DNA of 13,318 nucleotides from an uncultured Lachnobacterium sp. (GCA_945971355.1 CAMFPD010000050.1:1-13318), one strand, 5' to 3'; shown: positions 6,441 to 12,528, counted from the stretch's first letter. The notes: generated by a model not told the origin, from the sequence alone. Numbers and translations are program-made.

Positions 6441-7832
6441 GTGGCTCAAAAAAATGAAAAAGTAATAAAATACAATAGAAGTTTTAACCTTAATATTGGT
6501 GTGGTTATTTTTCTTGTTATCATTATTTATGTGATTTTTCATATATTTTCATATTTAACCTCAAGCTCGATTGCGGAATACCAGGTTTCGCAGGGAACAA
6601 TTGCAACAAATAATATTTACAGGGGCTTGATAATTAGAGACGAAACTATAGCATATGCGGAACAAAGTGGGTATATTAATTATTATGTTAGTGATGGTTC
6701 CAAGGTGGCTATAAATGATATTATATATTCAATAGATACTAATGGAGATGTTTCTTCTAAAATAACATCTGCAGTAGAAGATGGTTCTATGCTGGATAGT
6801 GCTTCCATAGGTGATTTTATTGGAGATATAAATGGATTTACTCAAAGTTATAATGTATCTGATTTCACTAATGTAAATTATTTTAAGGAGCAGTTGGCTT
6901 CGAATTTAACACAGACTCTAAGCCAAAATGCACTTAGTTCTCTGAAAGATGCCGTTGGAGTGGCAGAACAAAATTCCACATTCTACAAATTCTCTTCGCC
7001 CAATCCAGGGATAATTAGTTATAGAATAGATGGATTTGAAGGAATGTCGGTATCGGATTTTGAAAAAGAGGATTTGGTTGCTACAGGTTATTCTTCTGTT
7101 GATTTAGATAAAAATACTGAGGTTAATCAGTTGGATCCAGTATATAAAAGAGTTAACAGTGAGGTATGGAATATAATTATTGAGATATCGGATTCCTTAG
7201 CGGAGGAATTAAACGAAGGTACCTATGTTAAAATTAGATTCTGCGAGGATGATTATTCTTGTTATGCTTCATATAAGATAATAAAGAAAGAAAATTTGTA
7301 TTTCTTAAATCTAGAATTAAAAAATTCTATGATTAGATATCTGAATGAACGATATGTTGATATTGAACTTGTTTTGAATTCAAAGACTGGTCTTAAAATT
7401 CCAAATTCAGCAATTACATCTAAAGAATTTTTTAAGATACCGATTTCATGTTTTACAAAAGGTGCTGAATCAGATGATCCATGTTTGCTTATTAAAGCAG
7501 ATGAAAATGAGGGTGGTGTAAAATTAGTCACACCAACAATTTACTGTGAGACTGAAGATTATTATTATGTGGACGAGCAGGATGTTTCAGCAGGAGATGT
7601 TATTGTATTAAATGATACATCATCTACGTACGTTATAGGTACGGACAAAGAATCATTAGTAGGTGTTTATAATATTAACAAGGGATATGCTGTTTTTAAG
7701 CAGATAAATATTATCTCTCAGAATGATGATTATGCCATTGTGGATACTAAAACAGCTTATGGTATTTCTCTATACGATCATATTGCATTGAATGGTGATT
7801 CAGTACATGAGAATGACATTATAAATAAATAG
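6441..7832 (+). CDS. HlyD-like membrane-fusion/adaptor protein of the division cluster
   Basis: A 463-residue protein, started at GTG 6441 from the GAGAGGAGA SD. It has a short basic cytoplasmic N-terminus, one membrane segment (about residues 17-38, IGVVIFLVIIIYVIF) and a large extracytoplasmic part. The first extracytoplasmic stretch (about 50-95: QGTIATNNIYRGLIIRDE, then GYINYYVSDGSKVAINDIIY; separate segments) looks like one half of a biotinyl-lipoyl-type hairpin as in HlyD/RND adaptor proteins. A second half may follow near SPNPGIISYRIDGFEGM (about 185-205). The C-terminal half is beta-rich, as in adaptor barrels. No ABC or RND transporter gene is near, so it is not obviously part of an export pump. 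It starts the operon containing ylmE, sepF, lspA and rluD, which suggests an envelope or division role. The family-level similarity is moderate; the function is not known. Confidence 0.75.
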   Translation: MAQKNEKVIKYNRSFNLNIGVVIFLVIIIYVIFHIFSYLTSSSIAEYQVSQGTIATNNIYRGLIIRDETIAYAEQSGYINYYVSDGSKVAINDIIYSIDTNGDVSSKITSAVEDGSMLDSASIGDFIGDINGFTQSYNVSDFTNVNYFKEQLASNLTQTLSQNALSSLKDAVGVAEQNSTFYKFSSPNPGIISYRIDGFEGMSVSDFEKEDLVATGYSSVDLDKNTEVNQLDPVYKRVNSEVWNIIIEISDSLAEELNEGTYVKIRFCEDDYSCYASYKIIKKENLYFLNLELKNSMIRYLNERYVDIELVLNSKTGLKIPNSAITSKEFFKIPISCFTKGAESDDPCLLIKADENEGGVKLVTPTIYCETEDYYYVDEQDVSAGDVIVLNDTSSTYVIGTDKESLVGVYNINKGYAVFKQINIISQNDDYAIVDTKTAYGISLYDHIALNGDSVHENDIINK

Positions 7833-7853
7833 CTAAAACAGGAAGGTGAGTAA

Positions 7854-8546
7854 ATGTTAAAAGAGAATTTAATAAATGTAGAAAATAATATTATGAAAGC
7901 ATGCGAGAAAGCTGGTAGGAACCGCTCAGAGGTTACATTAATAGCTGTCAGCAAGACAAAACCTGTTGAGATGCTTCAGGAAGTATATGACCAGGGCATC
8001 AGATATTTTGGAGAAAATAAAGTGCAGGAAATGTGTGATAAGATGGAAGTGATGCCGAAGGATATTAATTGGAATATGATTGGGCATCTTCAAACCAACA
8101 AAGTAAAATATATTGTTGGAAAAACATCACTTATTCACTCTGTTGATAGTTTGAAATTAGCTGAGGAAATACAAAAACAAGCTATAAAAAATAATGTTGT
8201 TGTAGATATATTGGTTGAAGTAAATATTGCAAACGAGGAGACAAAATTTGGTATTTCCAAGGAAGAAACAATTCAAATGGTCAAGGACATAGCAAAGCTT
8301 GACCATATTAGAATTAAGGGGTTAATGACAATTGCTCCTTTTGTAGAAAATCCAGAGGATAACCGCTTATACTTTAGAGAAATCAAGCAATTATCAGTTG
8401 ACATCAATAATCAAAACATAGATAATGTTTGTATGGATATCTTGTCAATGGGAATGACTGGCGATTACATGGTAGCTATTGAAGAAGGTTCTACAATGGT
8501 AAGAGTTGGAACTGGAATATTTGGCGAGAGAAATTATAATAAATAG
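7854..8546 (+). CDS. ylmE: YggS/YlmE family PLP-binding protein
   Basis: Cytoplasmic, single-domain TIM-barrel protein (230 residues) that binds pyridoxal 5'-phosphate and takes part in vitamin B6 and amino-acid homeostasis; family members have no known enzymatic reaction. The PLP lysine is Lys34 in LIAVSKTKP. Other family marks are RYFGENKVQEM (about 50-60), WNMIGHLQTNKVKYI, VDILVEVNIANE-KFGIS (interrupted), IRIKGLMTIAP, and the C-terminal LSMGMTGDYMVAIEEGSTMVR with VGTGIFGER. The start is ATG 7854 behind GGAAGGTGAG. As in many Firmicutes it lies directly upstream of sepF, a conserved division neighbourhood; the link to division is by association. Confidence 0.95.
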   Translation: MLKENLINVENNIMKACEKAGRNRSEVTLIAVSKTKPVEMLQEVYDQGIRYFGENKVQEMCDKMEVMPKDINWNMIGHLQTNKVKYIVGKTSLIHSVDSLKLAEEIQKQAIKNNVVVDILVEVNIANEETKFGISKEETIQMVKDIAKLDHIRIKGLMTIAPFVENPEDNRLYFREIKQLSVDINNQNIDNVCMDILSMGMTGDYMVAIEEGSTMVRVGTGIFGERNYNK

Positions 8547-8574
8547 TATAATAAATGAGGTAGGTAAAATAATC

Positions 8575-9102
8575 ATGAGCGTTATGGATAAGTTTTTGGA
8601 TGTAATGCGACTTAACCCAGATGAAGATTTTGATTTTGATAATGAAGATTTCGATATAGATGAGGAAGAAGATATTGAAGAGGAATCTTATAGAAAAAAT
8701 AAGCTTCCTAAGAAAGAAAAGAAACCTAAGGAAGAGGTTTATGAACAGCCACAGAGAGAAAAAGCTGCTAAACCGGCACCAAAGATTACACCAATTACTA
8801 AGACAACAAGAAAGCAGGCACTTGGAATGGAAGTATGTGTAATTAAACCTATATCAATGGAAGACGAGATTGAGATAACAGATACCTTATTAAATGGTAG
8901 AACTGTTATTCTTAACATGGAAGGACTTAATCTGGAGCTGGCACAGAGAATTATCGATTTTACATCAGGTGCTACATATGCCATGCATGGTAATCTTCAG
9001 AAAATTTCAAATTATATCTTCCTTGCAACACCAAATGGAGTAGATATTTCTGGAGATATTCAGAACTTAATGGATTCAATGACAACAGGGTTTACGGTTT
9101 AA
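8575..9102 (+). CDS. sepF: Cell division protein SepF
   Basis: SepF is a membrane-associated FtsZ partner that polymerises into rings and tethers FtsZ to the septal membrane. I start it at ATG 8575 (175 residues): the reading frame is open upstream to 8506 inside ylmE, but the N-terminus MSVMDKFLDVMRL is the expected amphipathic membrane helix, and GAGGTAGG (8557-8564) precedes it. After the helix comes a strongly acidic stretch (about residues 14-40, Asp/Glu/Phe-rich), then a basic Lys/Pro/Gln linker to about 85. The SepF (DUF552) core runs from about residue 88 to the end: VCVIKPISMEDEIEITDTLL, GRTVILNMEGL, and DFTSGATYAMHGNLQKI with the Gly region known to matter for dimer and polymer contacts in B. 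subtilis. lspA begins 3 nt after the stop. Confidence 0.94.
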   Translation: MSVMDKFLDVMRLNPDEDFDFDNEDFDIDEEEDIEEESYRKNKLPKKEKKPKEEVYEQPQREKAAKPAPKITPITKTTRKQALGMEVCVIKPISMEDEIEITDTLLNGRTVILNMEGLNLELAQRIIDFTSGATYAMHGNLQKISNYIFLATPNGVDISGDIQNLMDSMTTGFTV

Positions 9103-9105
9103 GCT

Positions 9106-9690
9106 ATGAATAGAAAAAGTAATAAATTTATGGGACTTAGTTTTCTGACGATTGTGATGTTGGTTGTTTTGGATCAGTTAACTAAGTTTCTCGCTGTAAT
9201 CAAGTTGAAAAACTCAATTCCATTTGTACTTATAGATGGTGTTTTCGAGCTTAAGTATTTGGAAAATCAAAGTGCTGCGTTTGGAGTTGATGTTGTATCA
9301 TTATTTCAAAGAATTTTCAAAATAAAGTATTTCATTGAGAATCCTGATGCATTTTTGAGAACCAAGATGATATTTTTTGTAGTTGTTACGATTGCCGTTG
9401 TAGTTTTATTGGTTATTCTTTATAAAAGAATACCATCTACAAAGAGATTCTTTTGGATGAATATCATGTTGATTTTCTTTATTGCAGGTGCAATCGGAAA
9501 TCTGATTGATAGAATTGTTAATAATTACGTGGTTGATTTCTTCTATTTTAAATTGATTAATTTTCCGATTTTTAATGTGGCAGATATATATGTGACTGTT
9601 GCAGCATTTGCATTTATTGTACTTGGAATTTTCTATTATAAAGAAGAGGATTTTGAAGTTATATTTCCAAAGAGAGATAAAAAGAGATAA
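9106..9690 (+). CDS. lspA: Lipoprotein signal peptidase (signal peptidase II)
   Basis: Membrane aspartyl protease that cleaves the signal peptide from prolipoproteins after lipidation of the +1 cysteine. It is 194 residues with four predicted membrane segments. The LDQLTKFLA motif in helix 1, ENQSAAFG (the ENxGAAFG element), GAIGNLIDR with catalytic Asp135, and FNVADIYVTVAA with catalytic Asp160 are all present. It is longer than the usual 150-170 residues. The excess is a loop between helix 1 and helix 2 (about residues 62-87, SLFQRIFKIKYFIENPDAF) and a charged C-terminal tail. There is no clear SD: ATG 9106 lies 3 nt after the sepF stop, so translation probably depends on coupling. A likely substrate in this window is the lipobox-bearing carboxypeptidase at 4603. 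Confidence 0.95.
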   Translation: MNRKSNKFMGLSFLTIVMLVVLDQLTKFLAVIKLKNSIPFVLIDGVFELKYLENQSAAFGVDVVSLFQRIFKIKYFIENPDAFLRTKMIFFVVVTIAVVVLLVILYKRIPSTKRFFWMNIMLIFFIAGAIGNLIDRIVNNYVVDFFYFKLINFPIFNVADIYVTVAAFAFIVLGIFYYKEEDFEVIFPKRDKKR

Positions 9691-9692
9691 GT

Positions 9693-10610
9693 ATGAAAAC
9701 AGAACTGTATGAGGTTTTGAACGAACAAGAGGGAGAAAGATTGGATAAATTTTTGAGTATTATTTATCCAGATCAGTCTCGCTCTTTTTTTCAGAAACTG
9801 ATAAAAGAAAATAAAATATTAGTTAATGATAAGCCTGAAAAAGCAAATTATAGAATCAAATGTGACGATTTAATTAATATTACTATTCCTGATGCTGTGG
9901 AGACACAGATTGTTCCAGAAAATATACCTATAGATATTATTTATGAGGATGAAGATATACTTATTGTAAATAAGCCAAAGGGCATGGTTGTTCATCCATC
10001 TGCAGGACATTATTCAGGAACTTTAGTTAATGCAATAATGTATCATTGTAAGGATTCATTAAGTGGAATTAATGGTGAAATCAGGCCAGGGATTGTCCAT
10101 AGAATAGATATGGATACAACAGGATCACTTATTGTATGTAAAAATGATGAAAGTCATATCAATATTGCAGAACAAATTAAAGTTCATTCGGTAAATAGAA
10201 TATATGAAGGTATTGTTATTGGTAATTTGAAGGATGATGAGGGTACAATTGAAGGCCCTATAGGTAGACACCCAATTGACAGAAAAAAGATGTGCATTAA
10301 TGAAAAAAACGGAAAGCCAGCCATCACTCATTATAAGGTGCTTGAAAGGTTTGGAAACTATACTTATGTTCAATTCAAACTTGAAACAGGAAGAACTCAC
10401 CAGATTAGGGTTCATATGGCTAGCATTGGGCATCCGTTATTAGGTGATCAACTTTATTCGTCAGGAAAATCACCTTATAAAAATCTTCAGGGCCAAACAT
10501 TACATGCAAAGACAATTGGGTTTATACATCCTAGAACAAACGAATATGTTGAATTTTATGCGCCATTACCAGATTATTTTGAAAAATTGTTGTTTTTGTT
10601 GAAATTGTAG
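9693..10610 (+). CDS. rluD: RluA/RluD-family rRNA pseudouridine synthase
   Basis: Isomerises uridine to pseudouridine in RNA, most likely in 23S rRNA. It is 305 residues. An N-terminal S4 RNA-binding domain covers about residues 12-70 (GERLDKFLSII ... KILVNDKPEKANYRI), and the catalytic domain begins near YEDEDILIVNKPKGMVVHP. The catalytic motif is GIVHRIDMDTTGSL with Asp139, the same number as in E. coli RluD; Met replaces the more usual Lys in HRLDKDTSG, a substitution I believe is common in clostridia. The later GRTHQIRVHMASIGHPLLGD motif is intact. It starts 2 nt after the lspA stop, a frequent pair in Firmicutes (B. subtilis ylyB follows lspA). Exact target uridines cannot be told from sequence; RluD versus another RluA-subfamily member is uncertain. 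Confidence 0.93.
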   Translation: MKTELYEVLNEQEGERLDKFLSIIYPDQSRSFFQKLIKENKILVNDKPEKANYRIKCDDLINITIPDAVETQIVPENIPIDIIYEDEDILIVNKPKGMVVHPSAGHYSGTLVNAIMYHCKDSLSGINGEIRPGIVHRIDMDTTGSLIVCKNDESHINIAEQIKVHSVNRIYEGIVIGNLKDDEGTIEGPIGRHPIDRKKMCINEKNGKPAITHYKVLERFGNYTYVQFKLETGRTHQIRVHMASIGHPLLGDQLYSSGKSPYKNLQGQTLHAKTIGFIHPRTNEYVEFYAPLPDYFEKLLFLLKL

Positions 10611-10628
10611 TGCAATTTAGAGTATAAT
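10599..10628 (+). promoter_or_regulatory. Near-consensus promoter for the cytidylate-kinase-like gene
   Basis: TTGAAA (10599-10604) and TATAAT (10623-10628), 18 bp apart, overlap the last codons of rluD. The predicted start is near 10635, giving a leader of about 30 nt before ATG 10666. Confidence 0.75.
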
Positions 10629-10665
10629 TTAGTTAATCAATAATGTAATAAAGGGGTTGAATATT

Positions 10666-11289
10666 ATGGCTTATAACGAGATTTACACAATTGGTAGAGA
10701 ATTTGGTAGTTATGGAAAGAAAATTGGAGAAAAGCTTGCTGAGAGATTAGGAATTACTTTATATGATAAGGAATTACTGCAAAAGGCGGCTAAAGAATCA
10801 GGTTTTTGTGAGGAAATATTTGAAAATCATGATGAGCGTCCAACAAATAGTTTTTTGTATTCGTTAGTTATGGATACATATTCAACTGGTGGCTATTCGA
10901 CTGCGCCTTTTATGGATATGCCATTGAATCATAAGGTGTTTCTAGCACAGTTTGATGCAATTAAAAAAATTGCTGAGAATGAGTCGTGTGTAATTGTAGG
11001 ACGATGTGCTGATTATGCTTTAGCAGATAATCCAAAATGTCTTAAAATATTTGTCCGTGCTGATATGGATGATAGAGTTAATCGAATAAGCAAGCGTTTG
11101 GATATTACTTGTGCTAAAGCTAAGGATATGTGTATCAAGCAGGATAAACAACGTTCAAGTTATTATAACTATTACACAAGTAAGAAATGGGGAGATGCAA
11201 GAAGTTATGATTTGTGTTTGAACACATCTCAACTTGATGTTGATGATTGCGTAGATATTATTCTTGAATACCGAAAGAGAATGAAATAA
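10666..11289 (+). CDS. Cytidylate kinase-like P-loop protein
   Basis: A 207-residue cytoplasmic protein of the cytidylate kinase-like family (Pfam Cytidylate_kin2 type). The start is ATG 10666, 9 nt after AAGGGG (10651-10656); an in-frame TTG at 10657 would overlap that SD. The N-terminus IYTIGREFGSYGKKIGEKLAE is the degenerate P-loop of this family, followed by YDKELLQKAAKESG. Further along are the CVIVGRCADYAL strand (about residues 107-118), LKIFVRADMDDRVNRI with the lid-like arginines, and SYYNYYTSKKWGDARSYDLCLNTS, written here only as position about 165-188. It is not the housekeeping cytidylate kinase: it lacks the standard GxxGxGKS loop and some nucleotide-recognition features, and the natural substrate is unknown. 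It has its own promoter and a terminator downstream. Confidence 0.85.
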   Translation: MAYNEIYTIGREFGSYGKKIGEKLAERLGITLYDKELLQKAAKESGFCEEIFENHDERPTNSFLYSLVMDTYSTGGYSTAPFMDMPLNHKVFLAQFDAIKKIAENESCVIVGRCADYALADNPKCLKIFVRADMDDRVNRISKRLDITCAKAKDMCIKQDKQRSSYYNYYTSKKWGDARSYDLCLNTSQLDVDDCVDIILEYRKRMK

Positions 11290-11393
11290 TTCATCCTTAC
11301 ATAACCAAGAAAAATCTTCATTTAGTATCAATTATAAATTTGTATAATAAAAGAAAAAATACTTTAAATTGATATAAATTGTTATAATAACAT

Positions 11394-11451
11394 AATAAGC
11401 ATTATCTAGGTAATAATTGATTGAAATTACTTGTGATAATGCTTATTTTTT
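11394..11451 (+). terminator. Rho-independent terminator after the kinase-like gene
   Basis: AATAAGCATTATC (11394-11406) pairs perfectly with GATAATGCTTATT (11435-11447). Inner pairing AGGTAAT/ATTACTT (one G-U) extends the hairpin, and T6 follows (11446-11451). It lies about 105 nt after the stop codon; the AT-rich interval 11290-11393 shows nothing else convincing. Confidence 0.8.
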
Positions 11452-11466
11452 AATATTCCGATTAGC

Positions 11467-11500
11467 AACTATTCGTTAAACTGCGACCGAGTTTAACGAA
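11467..11500. repeat. Repeat copy 1 with perfect 11-bp inverted repeat
   Basis: AACTATTCGTTAAACT (11467-11482) is identical to 12513-12528. Within it TTCGTTAAACT (11472-11482) pairs with AGTTTAACGAA (11490-11500) around a 7-nt loop. Confidence 0.75.
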
Positions 11501-11532
11501 AGTGTCTTTTCGGAGGAAAGTCAGGGAAACGG

Positions 11533-11590
11533 TAGTTACTAGCGTGCGACATCGGTTACGCCAAAACGGAGCACGCTTGCCCAGTAACTA
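11533..11590. repeat. Long imperfect hairpin
   Basis: TAGTTACTAGCGTGC (11533-11547) pairs with GCACGCT (11571-11577) and, after a 5-nt bulge, with AGTAACTA (11583-11590): 15 pairs around a 23-nt apical region. The 3' arm overlaps repeat copy 2. Confidence 0.7.
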
Positions 11591-11615
11591 TTTGTTAAAC
11601 GAGAAGTTTGACGAA
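11582..11615. repeat. Repeat copy 2 with wobble-conserved hairpin
   Basis: The 19 nt at 11582-11600 match 12509-12527 with one difference. TTTGTTAAAC (11591-11600) pairs with GTTTGACGAA (11606-11615) with two G-U pairs, so pairing is kept despite sequence change relative to copy 1. Confidence 0.7.
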
Positions 11616-11701
11616 AGCGAAGCGGTAGTTGCGTAAGCGGAGAAACTAACAGGCAACGGGGTAAAGAGCCTAGAAAGCCCCTAGAAAGGCTTACAAGGCA
11701 T

Positions 11702-11780
11702 AAAAAAAGAATAGGCTGTAAGAACCTACTCTGAGCTACTGAGGCAACGCCAAGGGCGTTGCTTTGTTTATTAAAACTAT
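11702..11780 (-). ncRNA. Candidate ~80-nt small RNA on the minus strand
   Basis: A consensus minus-strand promoter predicts a start at about 11780 (an A). The transcript would contain the perfect GCAACGCC/GGCGTTGC hairpin (11744-11762), then a weaker AGTAGG/CCTATT stem (11725-11730 with 11710-11715, one G-U) followed at once by C and T7 (11702-11708). Promoter, folded body and terminator-like end are all visible, but the last stem is only 6 bp and nothing is known of function. No family recognised. Confidence 0.4.
11744..11772 (+). terminator. Terminator-like hairpin inside the mosaic
   Basis: GCAACGCC (11744-11751) pairs perfectly with GGCGTTGC (11755-11762) around AAG, followed by TTTGTTTATT on the + strand. 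It could end a + strand transcript from the left half of the mosaic. Alternatively it is simply the 5' hairpin of the minus-strand RNA. Confidence 0.45.
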
Positions 11781-11786
11781 ATGGAT

Positions 11787-11816
11787 ATTATACACCTTGT
11801 CAAGTACCTTTGTCAA
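11787..11816 (-). promoter_or_regulatory. Full-consensus sigma-A promoter on the minus strand
   Basis: On the minus strand, TTGACA (complement of 11811-11816) and TATAAT (complement of 11787-11792) are both perfect and 18 bp apart. The spacer holds a second TTGACA in a tandem TTGACAAAGGTAC / TTGACAAGGTG repeat. It points left, into the repeat mosaic, with no ORF downstream. Confidence 0.7.
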
Positions 11817-11825
11817 AAATGAAAA

Positions 11826-11860
11826 TGCCGTAGTAACGGCAGTTTATAAAAATTTTATAA
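11826..11860. repeat. Small hairpin followed by an AT palindrome
   Basis: TGCCGT/ACGGCA (11826-11831, 11836-11841) with a 4-nt loop, then TTATAAAA-A-TTTTATAA (11844-11860), a perfect 8-bp inverted repeat. The second could be an operator or a promoter -10 region (TATAAT at 11856), but no good -35 is present. Confidence 0.5.
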
Positions 11861-11901
11861 TTGTACCTAAAAAGCAATTTTTTGATGTAAGAAAGGTGCT
11901 A

Positions 11902-11928
11902 GGTTGAGGGGCTGAAAGCCCCTCAACC
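11902..11928. repeat. Perfect 11-bp GC-rich hairpin
   Basis: GGTTGAGGGGC (11902-11912) and GCCCCTCAACC (11918-11928) pair perfectly around TGAAA. It marks the left edge of the GC-rich block. No T-run follows on either strand, so it is not an ordinary terminator. Confidence 0.75.
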
Positions 11929-11983
11929 CCTTGAAAATTCTGAACTATCCACGGCTGCGAGGCGCTCGCCGCCGAGCAGAGGA

Positions 11984-12068
11984 GCACGGCTCCGCCGTGC
12001 GGGTAAAAGATAGTCCGTGGGGCTCCGCCCCCCGGGAGTAGAACATCTGCACGGGCTCCGCCCGTGCA
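11984..12068. repeat. Three hairpins sharing a GGCTCCGCC apex
   Basis: GCACGGC-TCC-GCCGTGC (11984-12000), GGGGC-TCC-GCCCC (12019-12031) and TGCACGGGC-TCC-GCCCGTGCA (12048-12068) have perfect stems of 7, 5 and 9 bp and the same GGCTCCGCC tip. AAGATAGT (12007-12014) and ACTATCTT (12068-12075) can pair to enclose the last two as a three-way junction. Confidence 0.7.
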
Positions 12069-12123
12069 CTATCTTCTTACAGAAAAAAATCTGTACGGTA
12101 TCTTGTCTATGATGAACGGGGGT

Positions 12124-12144
12124 AGCGGGGGGCGTCCCCCCGCT
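12124..12144. repeat. Perfect 9-bp G/C hairpin
   Basis: AGCGGGGGG (12124-12132) and CCCCCCGCT (12136-12144) pair around CGT. It has the same triloop design as the preceding GGCTCCGCC hairpins. Confidence 0.7.
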
Positions 12145-12238
12145 CTGTTGGTATCTTACGCCCCCCGGGAGGGGAGCGCCGAGTGTAGCGAGCGCGTACC
12201 GACCTCATTCTTTGGGGGGCGGTTGTTTTGTAGTTACC

Positions 12239-12302
12239 AGCCTCGCAGAGCCCCGAGGGTTGACGTTTGCGTCAACCCGTACGGGGTACTGCTTGACGCA
12301 AA
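12239..12302. repeat. Repeat AGCCTCGCAGAGC followed by two mutually exclusive hairpins
   Basis: AGCCTCGCAGAGC (12239-12251) recurs at 12370-12382. Downstream, GGGTTGACG (12257-12265) pairs with CGTCAACCC (12270-12278) around TTTG; alternatively TTTGCGTCAA (12266-12275) pairs perfectly with TTGACGCAAA (12293-12302), enclosing GTAC-GGG-GTAC. Both stems are perfect and share bases 12270-12275. Confidence 0.65.
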
Positions 12303-12312
12303 CCACCACCGT

Positions 12313-12339
12313 TAAAGTTGTTACGAAGTGACAACTTTA
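12313..12339. repeat. 12-bp hairpin with GAA triloop
   Basis: TAAAGTTGTTAC (12313-12324) pairs with GTGACAACTTTA (12328-12339) with one T-G wobble, around GAA. Confidence 0.7.
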
Positions 12340-12369
12340 TTAGGTGGGCTAATAATATCGGCATACAGT

Positions 12370-12415
12370 AGCCTCGCAGAGCATTTAGGACTTTGCGAAG
12401 CAAAGTATTAAATGC
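12370..12415. repeat. Second AGCCTCGCAGAGC repeat overlapping a two-step hairpin
   Basis: GCATTTA (12381-12387) with TAAATGC (12409-12415), then a 2x2 internal loop, then ACTTTGC (12390-12396) with GCAAAGT (12400-12406) around GAA. The 13-nt repeat at 12370-12382 leads into it. Confidence 0.7.
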
Positions 12416-12508
12416 AAGACTTTACAAAAGAGAATCTGTAAAGCTACCTAGATGAGTTGCCTGCTCAGAAACTAGAAAGGCTTGTTAGAACTTTGGATTT
12501 TAGGATGT

Positions 12509-12528
12509 CAGTAACTATTCGTTAAACT
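12509..12528. repeat. Repeat copy 3 at the right edge of the mosaic
   Basis: CAGTAACTATTCGTTAAACT matches copy 1 over 16 nt and copy 2 over 18 of 19 nt, all in the same orientation. The downstream half of the hairpin seen in copies 1 and 2 is degenerate here. The 12529-12620 interval beyond it shows only a short AGAATATTCT palindrome (12593-12602). Confidence 0.7.

Noticed and set aside
8506..8574. Upstream extension of sepF into ylmE
   Set aside because: The frame is open, but the added 23 residues precede the expected amphipathic N-terminal helix and have no SD; ATG 8575 fits better.
11476..11498. GTTAAAC ... GTTTAAC resembling integron attC core sites
   Set aside because: The half-sites are in the inside-out order compared with attC (which needs RYYYAAC first and GTTRRRY last), and no integron integrase is present in the window.
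11511..11530. GGAGGAAAGTC resembling the conserved GAGGAAAGTCC of RNase P RNA
   Set aside because: The match is short, and the other conserved RNase P segments (the ACAGAA region and the closing P4 strand) are not found at suitable distances.
11721..11745. tRNA-like TAGCTCAG on the minus strand
   Set aside because: Only the D-arm-like word is present; no TTCGA T-arm, anticodon stem or acceptor pairing could be assembled.
12064..12315. 83-codon + strand ORF in the GC-rich block
   Set aside because: No ribosome binding site, composition driven by hairpin repeats (Gly/Pro/Arg-rich), and it runs through at least four inverted repeats; best read as a chance ORF in repeat DNA.
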